Shown piece after piece: positions 41,135 to 49,997 of a DNA stretch of 64,000 nt. The notes under the pieces are model-generated. The model saw nothing but the letters and a program-made list of their open reading frames with translations. It had not been told where the DNA came from and did not search any database. How positions within the stretch are numbered: the stretch's first letter is position 1; every line of letters begins with the position of its first letter. The stretch lies in assembly GCA_035644055.1 (NCBI GenBank), contig DASQPH010000072.1, forward strand, positions 1 through 64,000, given 5' to 3'. A program made the translations under genes and the position numbers. The stretch is from AV80 sp035644055. GTDB taxonomy: Bacteria; Verrucomicrobiota; Verrucomicrobiia; Chthoniobacterales; UBA10450.

Positions 41135-42934
41135 TCAATTCCGTTGGTACACTTCGACGACTGCAACGCCGGTGGTCCCGTTGGCGCCACGCACAATCGC
41201 AGTATAGGAACCGGGCGGAAACGTTGCCACGATCGCGGATTCGGCGTCTCGAGTCGGCGCTAGGCCGGTTTCGAGAATCGCGGCCTCCTGAGTGGAACGC
41301 CAGTCGTCATTCGAGGCGAGCAAACTGCCGCTGGCGTCGCGCAATTCCAACGTCGGATCGGCCATCGCGCCGAGGACTGGAAGCGACGGACCAATCGCGC
41401 GGACGATCAGATCCATCGCCGATTGCCCAACGACAATGAAACCGCCGATCAAAACGCCATCACCAGTCTGCACCGACGCGCGCGTCGAAATGTTGGCGAG
41501 CTTCGAATCCGCGGCGCCATCGAGATCGTAGACTTCGACCACGGCCATTCCGGTCGTTAGGTTCGCGCCGCTGAGGATCGCTGTGTACGAGCCCGGTGCG
41601 AGGCTCATCAAGATCGCCGATTCGTTTGGATCGACCGGCGCAACCCCACTATTGGCAATCGCCGCGCTTTCAGCACTCTCGCCCCAATTGTCATTGGATC
41701 CAATCAGCGCGCCGGTTGCGTCGTGCAGCTCGAGAACCGGGTCGAGGATTTTGCCCGGCAACGGAAGCGACGGACCGATGCCGCGGACGATCACCTGTTT
41801 GCTCTGCGTACCGGTGACGATGAAGCCTCCGATCAAAACGTTAGCGACGGTCCCGACAACGGCGCGCGTTGAAATGTTGGCCAATTTCGTCGGCCCGTTT
41901 GGCGACGGCGTCGGCGTTGGTGTTGCCGAACCCGTGACGACATAGTCCGCCTTCACATTTTGCCCGTTAACAACGCTCACACTCTCCTGGTTCGCCGGAA
42001 CAGAACCGCCGCTGAAAGTGATGTTGTAATTTCCGCTGCCCGGCACCGGCACGGAAAATCCGCCTGAAGCAGCCGTGACGGCGTAGCTGTTGACGTTGGC
42101 AATCGTGACGGTCACTCCGCCAATCCCCTCGCCCGGATCATAGAATCCGTTTCCATTCAGATCGCGATAAACGACCCCGGTCACGAACGGCTGGAGGCCG
42201 CCCTTTGTTCCAAAATCCTGGGTAACCAATTGCGGTCCCACTCCGCCACTGCCGCCGTTAGTGCCAATCACATTGCCGATGCCCACCTCACGGAAATCCG
42301 GGTTGTGGATGTTCTGCCGATGGCCGGGGGGCAATTGCATTCCGCCGTTGAGGGGCGTGCCGCCCCAATCGACTTCGAACCCGGCGTGCCCATACCATAC
42401 CGATTTGGAATAAGCGTAAACATTTTCGCCAATCGACCAGCCGTTCGCGCCAGCCGTGTAGCCGGCCAGCCGCGTGGTGAGCGAGCCATCGGGCCCGGTG
42501 TGTCCCTGGTAATTGTTTTCCAGCATGTTCTGGCTGTGCGCGCGCGCCGCATTCAATAAAGTCGCGTTCATCGAGAGCGGGGGCTGCGGCGGGATGAGCG
42601 CGAACTGCGCCCGCATCAGGATGAGATTCACACCGAAAGACGCGTAAGCGCCGAGCACGTTCGCGTCCGTCGTGGTGGCGAGCCGGATCCCTTCCGCTGT
42701 CGGATTCGCCCGGGCCCGATTGATCAGTTCCAGGTAATATTGCTCGTCGTTGGTCGGGTCGCCGATGGAATAAAGCTGCCCGCTCGGAGCGTCCGGCGAT
42801 TGAATCGAGAATGGCGCGCCGCCACTGATGACGGGAGGCGCTGGAGGTGGCGCGACCTGGGCGCGCGCGAGCGTCGCGCAGGCCAGCAATGCCAGGGCAA
42901 TAAAGAAGCTGTGGCGGGGGTTGAGTCCGTCCAT
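41135..42934 (-). CDS. Secreted CAP-domain protein with SdrD-like domain and two C-terminal modules
   Basis: A 599-residue exported protein: signal peptide (about 1-25, ending ARA), CAP/SCP domain (about 60-225; YYLELINRARANPTAEG, the His of YQGHTGPDG, GENVY, and PGHRQNIHNPDFREVGIG), a Cna/SdrD-like B-domain (DLNGNGFYDPGEGIGGVTVTI), a TPTPTPSP linker, then two ~125-residue modules (353-480, 481-599) closely related to those of the sugar-dehydrogenase fusion at 9.5 kb. CAP proteins in bacteria are lipid- or cell-wall-related; the target here is unknown. Confidence 0.85.
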   Translation of the reverse strand: MDGLNPRHSFFIALALLACATLARAQVAPPPAPPVISGGAPFSIQSPDAPSGQLYSIGDPTNDEQYYLELINRARANPTAEGIRLATTTDANVLGAYASFGVNLILMRAQFALIPPQPPLSMNATLLNAARAHSQNMLENNYQGHTGPDGSLTTRLAGYTAGANGWSIGENVYAYSKSVWYGHAGFEVDWGGTPLNGGMQLPPGHRQNIHNPDFREVGIGNVIGTNGGSGGVGPQLVTQDFGTKGGLQPFVTGVVYRDLNGNGFYDPGEGIGGVTVTIANVNSYAVTAASGGFSVPVPGSGNYNITFSGGSVPANQESVSVVNGQNVKADYVVTGSATPTPTPSPNGPTKLANISTRAVVGTVANVLIGGFIVTGTQSKQVIVRGIGPSLPLPGKILDPVLELHDATGALIGSNDNWGESAESAAIANSGVAPVDPNESAILMSLAPGSYTAILSGANLTTGMAVVEVYDLDGAADSKLANISTRASVQTGDGVLIGGFIVVGQSAMDLIVRAIGPSLPVLGAMADPTLELRDASGSLLASNDDWRSTQEAAILETGLAPTRDAESAIVATFPPGSYTAIVRGANGTTGVAVVEVYQRN

Positions 42935-42982
42935 TGTTCTTGAAATAGCAGGTAAGGTGCCGGTGCCGCCCTCGAAGACGGC

Positions 42983-44194
42983 CTAAAAGTCGAGCGCCAG
43001 CTTGTTCGGGTCCTCGATCGCCTCCTTCACGGTGATAAGGAAAGTCACCGCTTCTTTTCCATCCACCGCCCGGTGATCGTAGCTCAGCGCGAGATACATC
43101 ATCGGACGAATTGCGACCTCGCCGTTGATCGCGACCGGGCGTTTCTGGATCGTGTGCATTCCGAGGATCCCACTCTGCGGCGGATTCAGGATCGGCGTGC
43201 TGAGCAGCGAACCGTAGACTCCGCCATTCGAGATCGTGAATACGCCCCCCTGCAGATCTTCGATCTTCATTTTTCCTTCGCGCGCCTTCATCGCGAAATT
43301 GGCGATGTCGCGTTCCAGTTCCGCGAAGCTCTTCTTGTCCGCGTCGCGCACGACCGGCACCACGAGGCCGCGTTCCGTGCCAACGGCAACGCCGATGTCG
43401 TAGTAATGATTCTGGATCGAATCTTCGCCTTCGATTCGGCTATTGATCGACGGGACGGCTTTCAACGCTTCGACGGTCGCCTTGATGAAGAACGACATGA
43501 AGCCCAGTTTCAAACCGTTCTTCTTCGTAAACGCGTCCTGCGATTTCGCCCGCAACTCCTGCACGGCCGTCATGTCGCATTCGTTAAACGTCGTCAGGAT
43601 CGCCGCGGTATGCTGGGCCATGACGAGCTGCGCCGCGATCTTCCGGCGCAACGGCGACATTTTCTTGCGCGTGAATCGCCCGCTTTCCGGTTGAGCTGCG
43701 GCCGGTTTTTCTTCGGCGTGATCGCCCTTCGCCTTTTCCGTCGGCGGCTCCGGCGCGCGGTTTTGGGCAGCGCTCAACGCATCGCTCTTCATCACGCGCC
43801 CACCCTTACCGCTGCCGCGAATTTCCTGCGGATCGAGTTTCTCTTCGGTCACGATCCGGCGCGCGGACGGGGAGAGAACCGGCTCCTTTTGCGGCCCTGC
43901 CTTGGCAGTCTCTGTTTTCTTTTCGGGCGGCTTGGCCTTTGTCTCCGCGCCATCCGCCTTTCCTTCTTCAATCGTCGCCACGACGTCCCCGATCTTCACC
44001 TCGGCACCTTCGGCCACGAGCGTCTGCAGCACGCCATCCGCATCGGCGTTGATCTCGGTGGAAACCTTGTCGGTCTCCAAAGTGAAGAGCGGATCGCCCG
44101 CGCTCACCTGTTCGCCCGATTTCTTATGCCAGACGGAAACGACCCCGCTCGAAATTGATTCGCCGACGGCCGGAACTTTTACTTCGACGCTCAT
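42983..44194 (-). CDS. sucB: 2-oxoglutarate dehydrogenase E2 (dihydrolipoyl succinyltransferase)
   Basis: E2 core of the 2-oxoglutarate dehydrogenase complex (TCA cycle). The 403-residue protein has one lipoyl domain with lipoyl-Lys in FTLETDKVSTEI, a charged Ala/Pro/Lys linker, the E3-binding domain (LSPSARRIVTEEKLDPQEIRG) and the catalytic domain ending in LALSYDHRAVDGKEA with the active His. The order of domains and the STEI lipoyl context favour SucB over acetyltransferase AceF. It is 21 bp downstream of sucA. Confidence 0.93.
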   Translation of the reverse strand: MSVEVKVPAVGESISSGVVSVWHKKSGEQVSAGDPLFTLETDKVSTEINADADGVLQTLVAEGAEVKIGDVVATIEEGKADGAETKAKPPEKKTETAKAGPQKEPVLSPSARRIVTEEKLDPQEIRGSGKGGRVMKSDALSAAQNRAPEPPTEKAKGDHAEEKPAAAQPESGRFTRKKMSPLRRKIAAQLVMAQHTAAILTTFNECDMTAVQELRAKSQDAFTKKNGLKLGFMSFFIKATVEALKAVPSINSRIEGEDSIQNHYYDIGVAVGTERGLVVPVVRDADKKSFAELERDIANFAMKAREGKMKIEDLQGGVFTISNGGVYGSLLSTPILNPPQSGILGMHTIQKRPVAINGEVAIRPMMYLALSYDHRAVDGKEAVTFLITVKEAIEDPNKLALDF

Positions 44195-44215
44195 GAAGCG
44201 GTTATCTTAGGCGCG

Positions 44216-46969
44216 TTACAAGCTAAACGCATCCGCGATCAACTGCGCCTGTTCGCGTTTATGGACCACCAGCGAACCGACCGCTGGACTCGCGCTCGCG
44301 TTGCGGCCCGCGTAGATGATCTTGCGTCCGAAGAGGGCCCACAGCCGCGGCTCCATGTAGCTCCACGCGCCCATGTTTTGCGATTCTTCCTGGCACCAGA
44401 TCAGTTTCGCGGTTTTCGGAAACGGCTTTAGCGCCTCGTGCAATTTCGTTTCCGCCAGCGGATAGAGTTGCTCGATGCGGATGATCGACGCGTTCGCAAT
44501 GTCCTCCGCCGTGCGGTAATTCAACAGGTCGTAGTAGACTTTCCCCGAGCACAGGATCACCCGCTTCATTTTTTCCGGCGACCCAACTTCCGGTGACCCG
44601 AGAATTTCCGAGAACGCGCCCTCGGTGAAATCCTCCGCCCGTGAAGACGCCGATTCGGAACGCAGAAGACTTTTCGGCGTCATAATCACGAGCGGTTTCA
44701 CGAAATCGCGCTTCATCTGGCGGCGCAGCAAATGAAAATATTGCGCCGACGTTGTTACATTGCAGACCTGAATATTATCTTCCGCGCACGCCTGGAGAAA
44801 ACGCTCAAGCCGCGCACTGGAATGCTCGGGCCCCTGCCCTTCGTAGCCGTGCGGCAACAAGAGCACGATCCCGCTCGGCCGTTGCCACTTCGATTCCGCC
44901 GGCACGATGAACTGGTCGATGATCACCTGGGCGCCGTTGGCGAAATCGCCGAACTGCGCTTCCCACAGACAGAGCATGTTCGGGTAATCGAGCGAGTAAC
45001 CGTAATCGAAGCCGAGCACCGCCGCCTCCGAAAGCAGGCTGTTGTAGATGCAAATGCGCGCCTGATCCGGCGCCAGATGGAGCAACGGCATGTACGGCCG
45101 GCCGGTCTTCGCGTCGTAGATGAACGAATGCCGCGTGCTGAATGTGCCGCGCCGGCTGTCCTGACCCGATAGACGGACCGGTGTGCCTTCCAGAAGCAAC
45201 GAGCCGAACGCGAGCGCCTCCGCGTAATGCCATTCATACGGACCGCCCGCTTCGAAAATTTCGCGGCGGCGATCGAGCACATTCTTCTTAATTTTCGGAA
45301 TGACCTCGAAGCCTTCCGGCACCCGCGTCAGGCCGTCGACAATCTGCCCCAACATTTCGGAACTGATCGCAGTCGGTTTGCATTCGCTTGTGTAATGCGG
45401 CTGAAAGACGGCTGTGGATTCCTGGAAGCGCGCTTTGTCGGTCGCTTCCTCTGCCTCGATTGATTTAACTTCCTGAAGCACCAGCTCGAGCCGCATCTCG
45501 AATTCCGCTTCCAGACTCGCCGCTTCGTCTTCGCTCAGTTTTCCAGTGTCGATCAGCTCCTTCTTAAAGAGCTGCGCGACCGGCGGGCGCTTCTGGATTT
45601 TTGCGTAGAGATTCGGCTGCGTGAATGACGGCTCGTCGCCTTCGTTGTGCCCGTAACGGCGATAGCAATACATGTCGATCACTGCATCGCGCCGAAACTC
45701 CTGGCGAAAATCGAGGGCCAGCTCAGTCACAAACTCGACCGCGAGCGGATCGTCGCCGTTCACGTGAAAGATCGGCGCCTCGATCATCTTCGCGATATCG
45801 GTTGCATACATCGAGGAGCGCGCGTCCTCGGGTAGCGTCGTGAACCCGATCTGGTTATTGACGACGATGTGGACCGTGCCGCCCGTGCCGTAGCCGTGAA
45901 GCTGCGACATGTTGAGCGTCTCGGCGACCATGCCCTGGCCCGCGAACGCGGCGTCTCCGTGGATCAGCAGCGGCAAAACTTTCCGGCGCGTTTCAGTGTC
46001 TCCGCGCATCCGCTGCCGCGCGCGCGCGGTTCCTTCCACGACCGGATTGACCGCCTCGAGGTGGCTCGGGTTTGCCGCGAGGCGGATTTCGACTTCGGCG
46101 CCGTTCTCCAATTTGCGGACCGTGCGATAGCCGAGGTGATATTTCACGTCGCCGTCGCCGGCCACGAGATCCGGAATGTAGTTCGCCGAAAATTCGGTGA
46201 AGATGACCTGGAGCGATTTCTTGAGGAAATTCGCCAGGACATTGAGCCGGCCGCGATGGGACATTCCCATGCAAATTTCTTCGACGCCATGCTGCGGGCA
46301 GCGTTGCAGAACGCCGTCGAGAATTACGATGAGCGACTCCGCGCCCTGAAGCGAAAACCGCTTTTGGCCGACGTAGCGCGTGTGGAGAAACGTTTCGAAC
46401 GTCTCGGCCTCCAGAAGCGTGCGCAAAATCGCGACTTCGCGCTCGCGTGATGCACCGTGTTTCGAGGGGCGCGATTCGAGCCGGTGCCGGACCCAGTTCC
46501 GGACGCGCGGATTCTGGATGTGCTGGAACTCGGAGCCGATGGTATCGGCGTAGATACTTTCGAGGAGCGCGATCATGTCGCGCAGCGTCATCTTGCGGTT
46601 GTCGAAAAAGAATTTCGACGAGACAACGAGATCGAGGTCTTTCTCGCTGAAGCCGAGTTCGCGCAAACTGAGAAGCGGATTTTCCGGACGCTTGTCCGCC
46701 AACGGATCGATACGCGCGATGGTATGGCCGAGGGTTCGGTACGCGTAAACCAGTCCGTCCACGCGAGTCTGGAGCGGCTGGTCTCCGACCTCGCCGGCCG
46801 GCGCTGCCGCCAATGCCGTCGCGCCGTTGCGCAACTGCAAATCGCCCAGCTCGAACCCTTCAAAAAAGGCCAGCCAGCTCGGGTCCAGCGATTCCGGGTC
46901 TTCCTGCCAGCGCTGATAATTCTCCTCGAGCAAATCGAGATTGGCCCGAGTGGCGAACAAAGGGTGCAT
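44216..46969 (-). CDS. sucA: 2-oxoglutarate dehydrogenase E1
   Basis: Thiamine-diphosphate-dependent decarboxylase of the TCA cycle, normal SucA length (917 residues from this start). The N-terminal LDLLEENYQRWQEDPESLDPSWLAFFEGFELG binds E2; HGDAAFAGQGMVAETLNMS, HIVVNNQIGFTT and the ThDP-binding YCYRRYGHNEGDEPSFTQP are clear, as is the C-terminal ICIYNSLLSEAAVLGFDYGY. I start at MHPLFATRANL (46969); in-frame ATGs at 46993 and 47008 are possible. Divergent htrA starts about 80 bp away. Confidence 0.94.
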   Translation of the reverse strand: MHPLFATRANLDLLEENYQRWQEDPESLDPSWLAFFEGFELGDLQLRNGATALAAAPAGEVGDQPLQTRVDGLVYAYRTLGHTIARIDPLADKRPENPLLSLRELGFSEKDLDLVVSSKFFFDNRKMTLRDMIALLESIYADTIGSEFQHIQNPRVRNWVRHRLESRPSKHGASREREVAILRTLLEAETFETFLHTRYVGQKRFSLQGAESLIVILDGVLQRCPQHGVEEICMGMSHRGRLNVLANFLKKSLQVIFTEFSANYIPDLVAGDGDVKYHLGYRTVRKLENGAEVEIRLAANPSHLEAVNPVVEGTARARQRMRGDTETRRKVLPLLIHGDAAFAGQGMVAETLNMSQLHGYGTGGTVHIVVNNQIGFTTLPEDARSSMYATDIAKMIEAPIFHVNGDDPLAVEFVTELALDFRQEFRRDAVIDMYCYRRYGHNEGDEPSFTQPNLYAKIQKRPPVAQLFKKELIDTGKLSEDEAASLEAEFEMRLELVLQEVKSIEAEEATDKARFQESTAVFQPHYTSECKPTAISSEMLGQIVDGLTRVPEGFEVIPKIKKNVLDRRREIFEAGGPYEWHYAEALAFGSLLLEGTPVRLSGQDSRRGTFSTRHSFIYDAKTGRPYMPLLHLAPDQARICIYNSLLSEAAVLGFDYGYSLDYPNMLCLWEAQFGDFANGAQVIIDQFIVPAESKWQRPSGIVLLLPHGYEGQGPEHSSARLERFLQACAEDNIQVCNVTTSAQYFHLLRRQMKRDFVKPLVIMTPKSLLRSESASSRAEDFTEGAFSEILGSPEVGSPEKMKRVILCSGKVYYDLLNYRTAEDIANASIIRIEQLYPLAETKLHEALKPFPKTAKLIWCQEESQNMGAWSYMEPRLWALFGRKIIYAGRNASASPAVGSLVVHKREQAQLIADAFSL

Positions 46970-47047
46970 GACGGAGTTCAATCTGCGCGGCATCACGAAG
47001 TCCGGCAAGTTGACAGTCCCGACGTGGCTTCGTTACTTGGCGCGACG

Positions 47048-48247
47048 ATGATGAATTCATTGGCAGGGACGCCGCGCTGCGGCCTCCGCAGGTTGAAGCG
47101 ACGCACTGCGCAGCGCGCCGTCCCTGCCATTCTTGTCGCGGTGCTTTTTCTCGCGCAGGGCGTGTCCGGCCAAACCGATCCAGCGTCGGAGCCGGCAGTT
47201 CTGGCCATCGCCAAAGTTTTGCCGGCGGTGGTCAACATCAATACGGAACGAGTCGTTAGGCGCCGGGTTCACGATCCGTTCGAGGATTTCGCGGCGCAAT
47301 TTTTTGGAAATTATCGCAGCCAGCCGCGCGAAATCCGGCAGACCCTGCAAAGTCTCGGCTCGGGGTTCATAGTCGATCCGGCGGGTTACATCGTGACGAA
47401 CGAGCACGTCGTCCAACGTGCGGCCGACTTGAAGATCGAGGTGACGATGAACGACGGGAAAGTTTACAACGCGCGTTACATCACGGGGGACGAACAAAAG
47501 GACCTCGCCTTCATCAAGATCGAGGCAAAAGCGGATTTCCCGTTCATCGACTTGAACAGCCTGTCGCCAAATCTTCTCGGCCAGACGGTTCTGGTCGTCG
47601 GCAATGCCCTTGGGTATGGGAGCTCGATCAGCCGCGGTGTCTTGAGCGCAACGAAACGCGACATCACCGTTGAGGAAGTGGATTACAAGAATCTTTTGCA
47701 GACCGACGCGGCAATCAATCCGGGGAACAGCGGCGGTCCGGTGATCGATCTGTCGGGAAGGCTGGTTGGGGTTAGCTCGGCGAAAATGGCGTTCACTCCT
47801 CAGGGCGTGCCGACCCAGGGCCTCGGTTTCGCGATTCCGGCGGAAACAGTCCGCGACAGCGTTACAAGGTTCAGGGAGATCGCGAAGAATCAGCCGGCGC
47901 CAAAACCAAAACCGACCGAGGCGGAAGAACGCGCTTCGAAAGCGCAACAGCTTTTCGGCATGCAATTGCAGAATCTCACTGCGGACCTGACGGATGCGCT
48001 GGGTTACGCGCCGGGCAAAGGCGTGCTCATCAGCGCGGTCGAGCCCGACAGTCCGGCGGATCGTGCCGGGATCCAGCGCGGCCTGGTTATTTATCGGATC
48101 GGCAAATACAACGTGACTTCAGTGAAGCAGGCGGAGACGCTGTTGTCGCGCGCCGGTTCCGGGAGCGAAGTCGATTTTACAGTGGGCATCATTCGAGCAA
48201 ACGGCGGCGGGCAGGCGATGGAAACAGTTCCGTTGACCGCGCGTTGA
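47048..48247 (+). CDS. htrA: HtrA/DegP-like periplasmic serine protease
   Basis: Exported quality-control protease, 399 residues. The catalytic triad is complete: His120 (IVTNEHVV), Asp152 (QKDLAFIKI), Ser228 (INPGNSGGPV); one PDZ domain follows (about 300-395; GKGVLISAVEPDSPADRAGIQRG). The hydrophobic signal core ILVAVLFLAQGV is preceded by an unusually Arg-rich n-region (GLRRLKRRTAQRAVPA) encoded by palindromic repeat E. No ATG exists between the repeat and the signal core, so the repeat seems to be translated. Divergent from sucA. Confidence 0.9.
   Translation: MMNSLAGTPRCGLRRLKRRTAQRAVPAILVAVLFLAQGVSGQTDPASEPAVLAIAKVLPAVVNINTERVVRRRVHDPFEDFAAQFFGNYRSQPREIRQTLQSLGSGFIVDPAGYIVTNEHVVQRAADLKIEVTMNDGKVYNARYITGDEQKDLAFIKIEAKADFPFIDLNSLSPNLLGQTVLVVGNALGYGSSISRGVLSATKRDITVEEVDYKNLLQTDAAINPGNSGGPVIDLSGRLVGVSSAKMAFTPQGVPTQGLGFAIPAETVRDSVTRFREIAKNQPAPKPKPTEAEERASKAQQLFGMQLQNLTADLTDALGYAPGKGVLISAVEPDSPADRAGIQRGLVIYRIGKYNVTSVKQAETLLSRAGSGSEVDFTVGIIRANGGGQAMETVPLTAR
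47061..47131. repeat. Double-hairpin inverted element (E) inside the htrA 5' coding end
   Basis: Outer arms TGGCAGGGAC and GTCCCTGCCA are perfect inverted copies. The left hairpin is GCCGC-GCT-GCGGC; the right, read on the other strand, has GGCGC-GCT-GCGC. The arms agree at 20 of 21 positions, and the single inner difference is compensated within the hairpin. It codes for about residues 5-28 of HtrA. Confidence 0.75.
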
Positions 48248-48307
48248 AATCGCAAGTAATCTGCAACCCTTCGCGCCGGCCAGTTGTCTGAGAGCATTAC
48301 CAATTCA

Positions 48308-49243
48308 ATGATCAAGGTAGAGAACCTAACGAAACGTTACGCGGGCCAGGCCGCGATCCAGGACCTGAATTTCGAGGTCGGCAAAGGCGAGATCATGGGA
48401 TTTCTCGGGCCGAACGGCGCCGGAAAAAGCACGACGATGCGTATCCTCTCGAGCTTCATGCCGCCGACGTCCGGACGGGCATCGATCGCCGGCTTCGACA
48501 TTTTCGAGCAATCGCTCCAGGCCCGGGCGCATCTCGGTTACATGCCGGAAAACGTCCCGCTCTATAACGACATGCGGGTCACCGAGTATCTAAATTATCG
48601 GGCGGCGCTCAAAGGCGTGCCGTCGCGCCGCGTCGCGGAGCGAGTCGGCGACGTCAAGGAATTGTGCGGGCTGAAGGAAGTGGAGAAGAAAATCATCGGC
48701 GCGCTTTCGAAAGGGTACCGGCAACGCGTTGGACTGGCAGACGCCCTCGTCCACGAACCTGATCTCTTGATTCTCGACGAGCCGACCAGCGGTCTCGATC
48801 CCAACCAGATTCGGCAGGTGCGCGACCTGATCAAGAATCTCGGGAAACAGCACACGATTCTGTTATCGACCCACATTCTGCCGGAAGTGGAGATGACGTG
48901 CAGCCGGGTTATCATTATTAATCGCGGCCGAATCGAAGCGTGCGATACGCCGGAAAATCTGCTCGGGCAAATCCGGACGGCGGGCGGTGTCGTGGTGGAG
49001 GCGAAAATTGGCAACGACGATGGTGCCGAAGAATTGAAGAAGATCGCCGGCGTGCGCGACGTGACCGCATCGACCGACGGCGACTGGCAAGTCTTCGCTC
49101 TCCGCGTCGAAGCGAATACCGATGTCCGCGAAGAAGTTTATCGGCTTGCCAGCGAACGCCATTGGACGCTGCGCGAACTATCGCAGCGCCGCGCCACCCT
49201 CGAAGACGTGTTCGTAGAAATAACGCATCCGGATCAGGTATGA
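48308..49243 (+). CDS. ABC transporter ATPase, GldA-type
   Basis: ATP-binding subunit of an ABC-2 exporter, 311 residues. Walker A FLGPNGAGKSTT, signature LSKGYRQRVGLADAL (the YRQRVGLA form is typical of GldA/ABC-2 ATPases), Walker B LLILDEPTSGLDPNQ, and a C-terminal extension (about 220-311) common in this group. Start ATG at 48308 on MIKVENLTKRY. The stop overlaps the permease start by 4 bp; the four genes 48.3-53.4 kb form one operon resembling gldA-gldF-gldG plus a DUF4340 gene. Confidence 0.92.
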   Translation: MIKVENLTKRYAGQAAIQDLNFEVGKGEIMGFLGPNGAGKSTTMRILSSFMPPTSGRASIAGFDIFEQSLQARAHLGYMPENVPLYNDMRVTEYLNYRAALKGVPSRRVAERVGDVKELCGLKEVEKKIIGALSKGYRQRVGLADALVHEPDLLILDEPTSGLDPNQIRQVRDLIKNLGKQHTILLSTHILPEVEMTCSRVIIINRGRIEACDTPENLLGQIRTAGGVVVEAKIGNDDGAEELKKIAGVRDVTASTDGDWQVFALRVEANTDVREEVYRLASERHWTLRELSQRRATLEDVFVEITHPDQV

Positions 49244-49995
49244 GGAAATTCTACACCCTCCTCTCCCGCGAAGTGCGCAGCTACTTTTACTCGCCGATCG
49301 CGTACGTCGTTCTGCTCTTCTTCCTCTTCATCTCGGGCGCGGATTTCTATTTCCAGCTCTCCTACATGAACGGGAAACCGGTTCCCTATTCGGTCGAGGA
49401 AGCGTTCTTCAACTCGGTCTTCTTCTGGTTCGCCTTTGTCCTGATCTTTCCGCTCATCACGATGCGGTTGTTCGCGGAGGAATTTAAGCTCGGCACGATC
49501 GAGCCGCTCATGACAGCACCCGTTCGTGACTGGCAGGTGGTGCTTGCGAAATTTTTCGGCGCGCTGGTTTTCTATCTCATTCTCTGGCTGCCGACGCTGA
49601 TTTACTTCTGGGTCTTCCAATCGGTGACGCACCAGCCCGCAGCTGGCTCGCGCGGCGCTTACTTCGGCGCGTATCTGATGCTGCTCTTGCTCGGCATGTT
49701 TTACCTGTCGATCGGCTGCCTCGCTTCGGCGCTGACCAAAAACCAAATCGTCGCCGCAGTGATTTCCTTCTGCGTTATCACTCTTCATTTTTTCTCCGGC
49801 CTGATTTCGTTCATGATGTCGGAAGTCAGCTCGAGCACCCGGCAGTTGCTCGGTTATTTCTCCGCTATTGAACAAATGGGGACGTTGTCGCGGGGCGAGA
49901 TCGATACCCGACCAATGGTGCTGTACGTGACCATGACGATCGTGATGCTGACGCTGACTTACCACGCGTTCCAATCGCGGAAATGGAGGCTGTGA
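49240..49995 (+). CDS. ABC-2 permease, GldF-type
   Basis: A 251-residue integral membrane protein with six predicted TM segments, starting with FYTLLSREVRSYFYSPIAYVV, the usual opening of GldF-like permeases; a conserved MRLFAEEFKLGTIEPLMTAPV cytoplasmic segment follows TM2. It works with the ATPase just upstream (4-bp overlap). The longer upstream reading would run through the ATPase gene and is not used. Confidence 0.9.
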   Translation: MRKFYTLLSREVRSYFYSPIAYVVLLFFLFISGADFYFQLSYMNGKPVPYSVEEAFFNSVFFWFAFVLIFPLITMRLFAEEFKLGTIEPLMTAPVRDWQVVLAKFFGALVFYLILWLPTLIYFWVFQSVTHQPAAGSRGAYFGAYLMLLLLGMFYLSIGCLASALTKNQIVAAVISFCVITLHFFSGLISFMMSEVSSSTRQLLGYFSAIEQMGTLSRGEIDTRPMVLYVTMTIVMLTLTYHAFQSRKWRL

Positions 49996-49997
49996 CG

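Noticed and set aside
46457..47047. Longer N-terminus for HtrA
   Set aside because: It is antisense to sucA, and a clear signal peptide begins after 47048.
48940..49239. Longer N-terminus for the GldF-type permease
   Set aside because: It is the ATPase gene read in another frame; the permease family starts at FYTLLSREVRSYFY.
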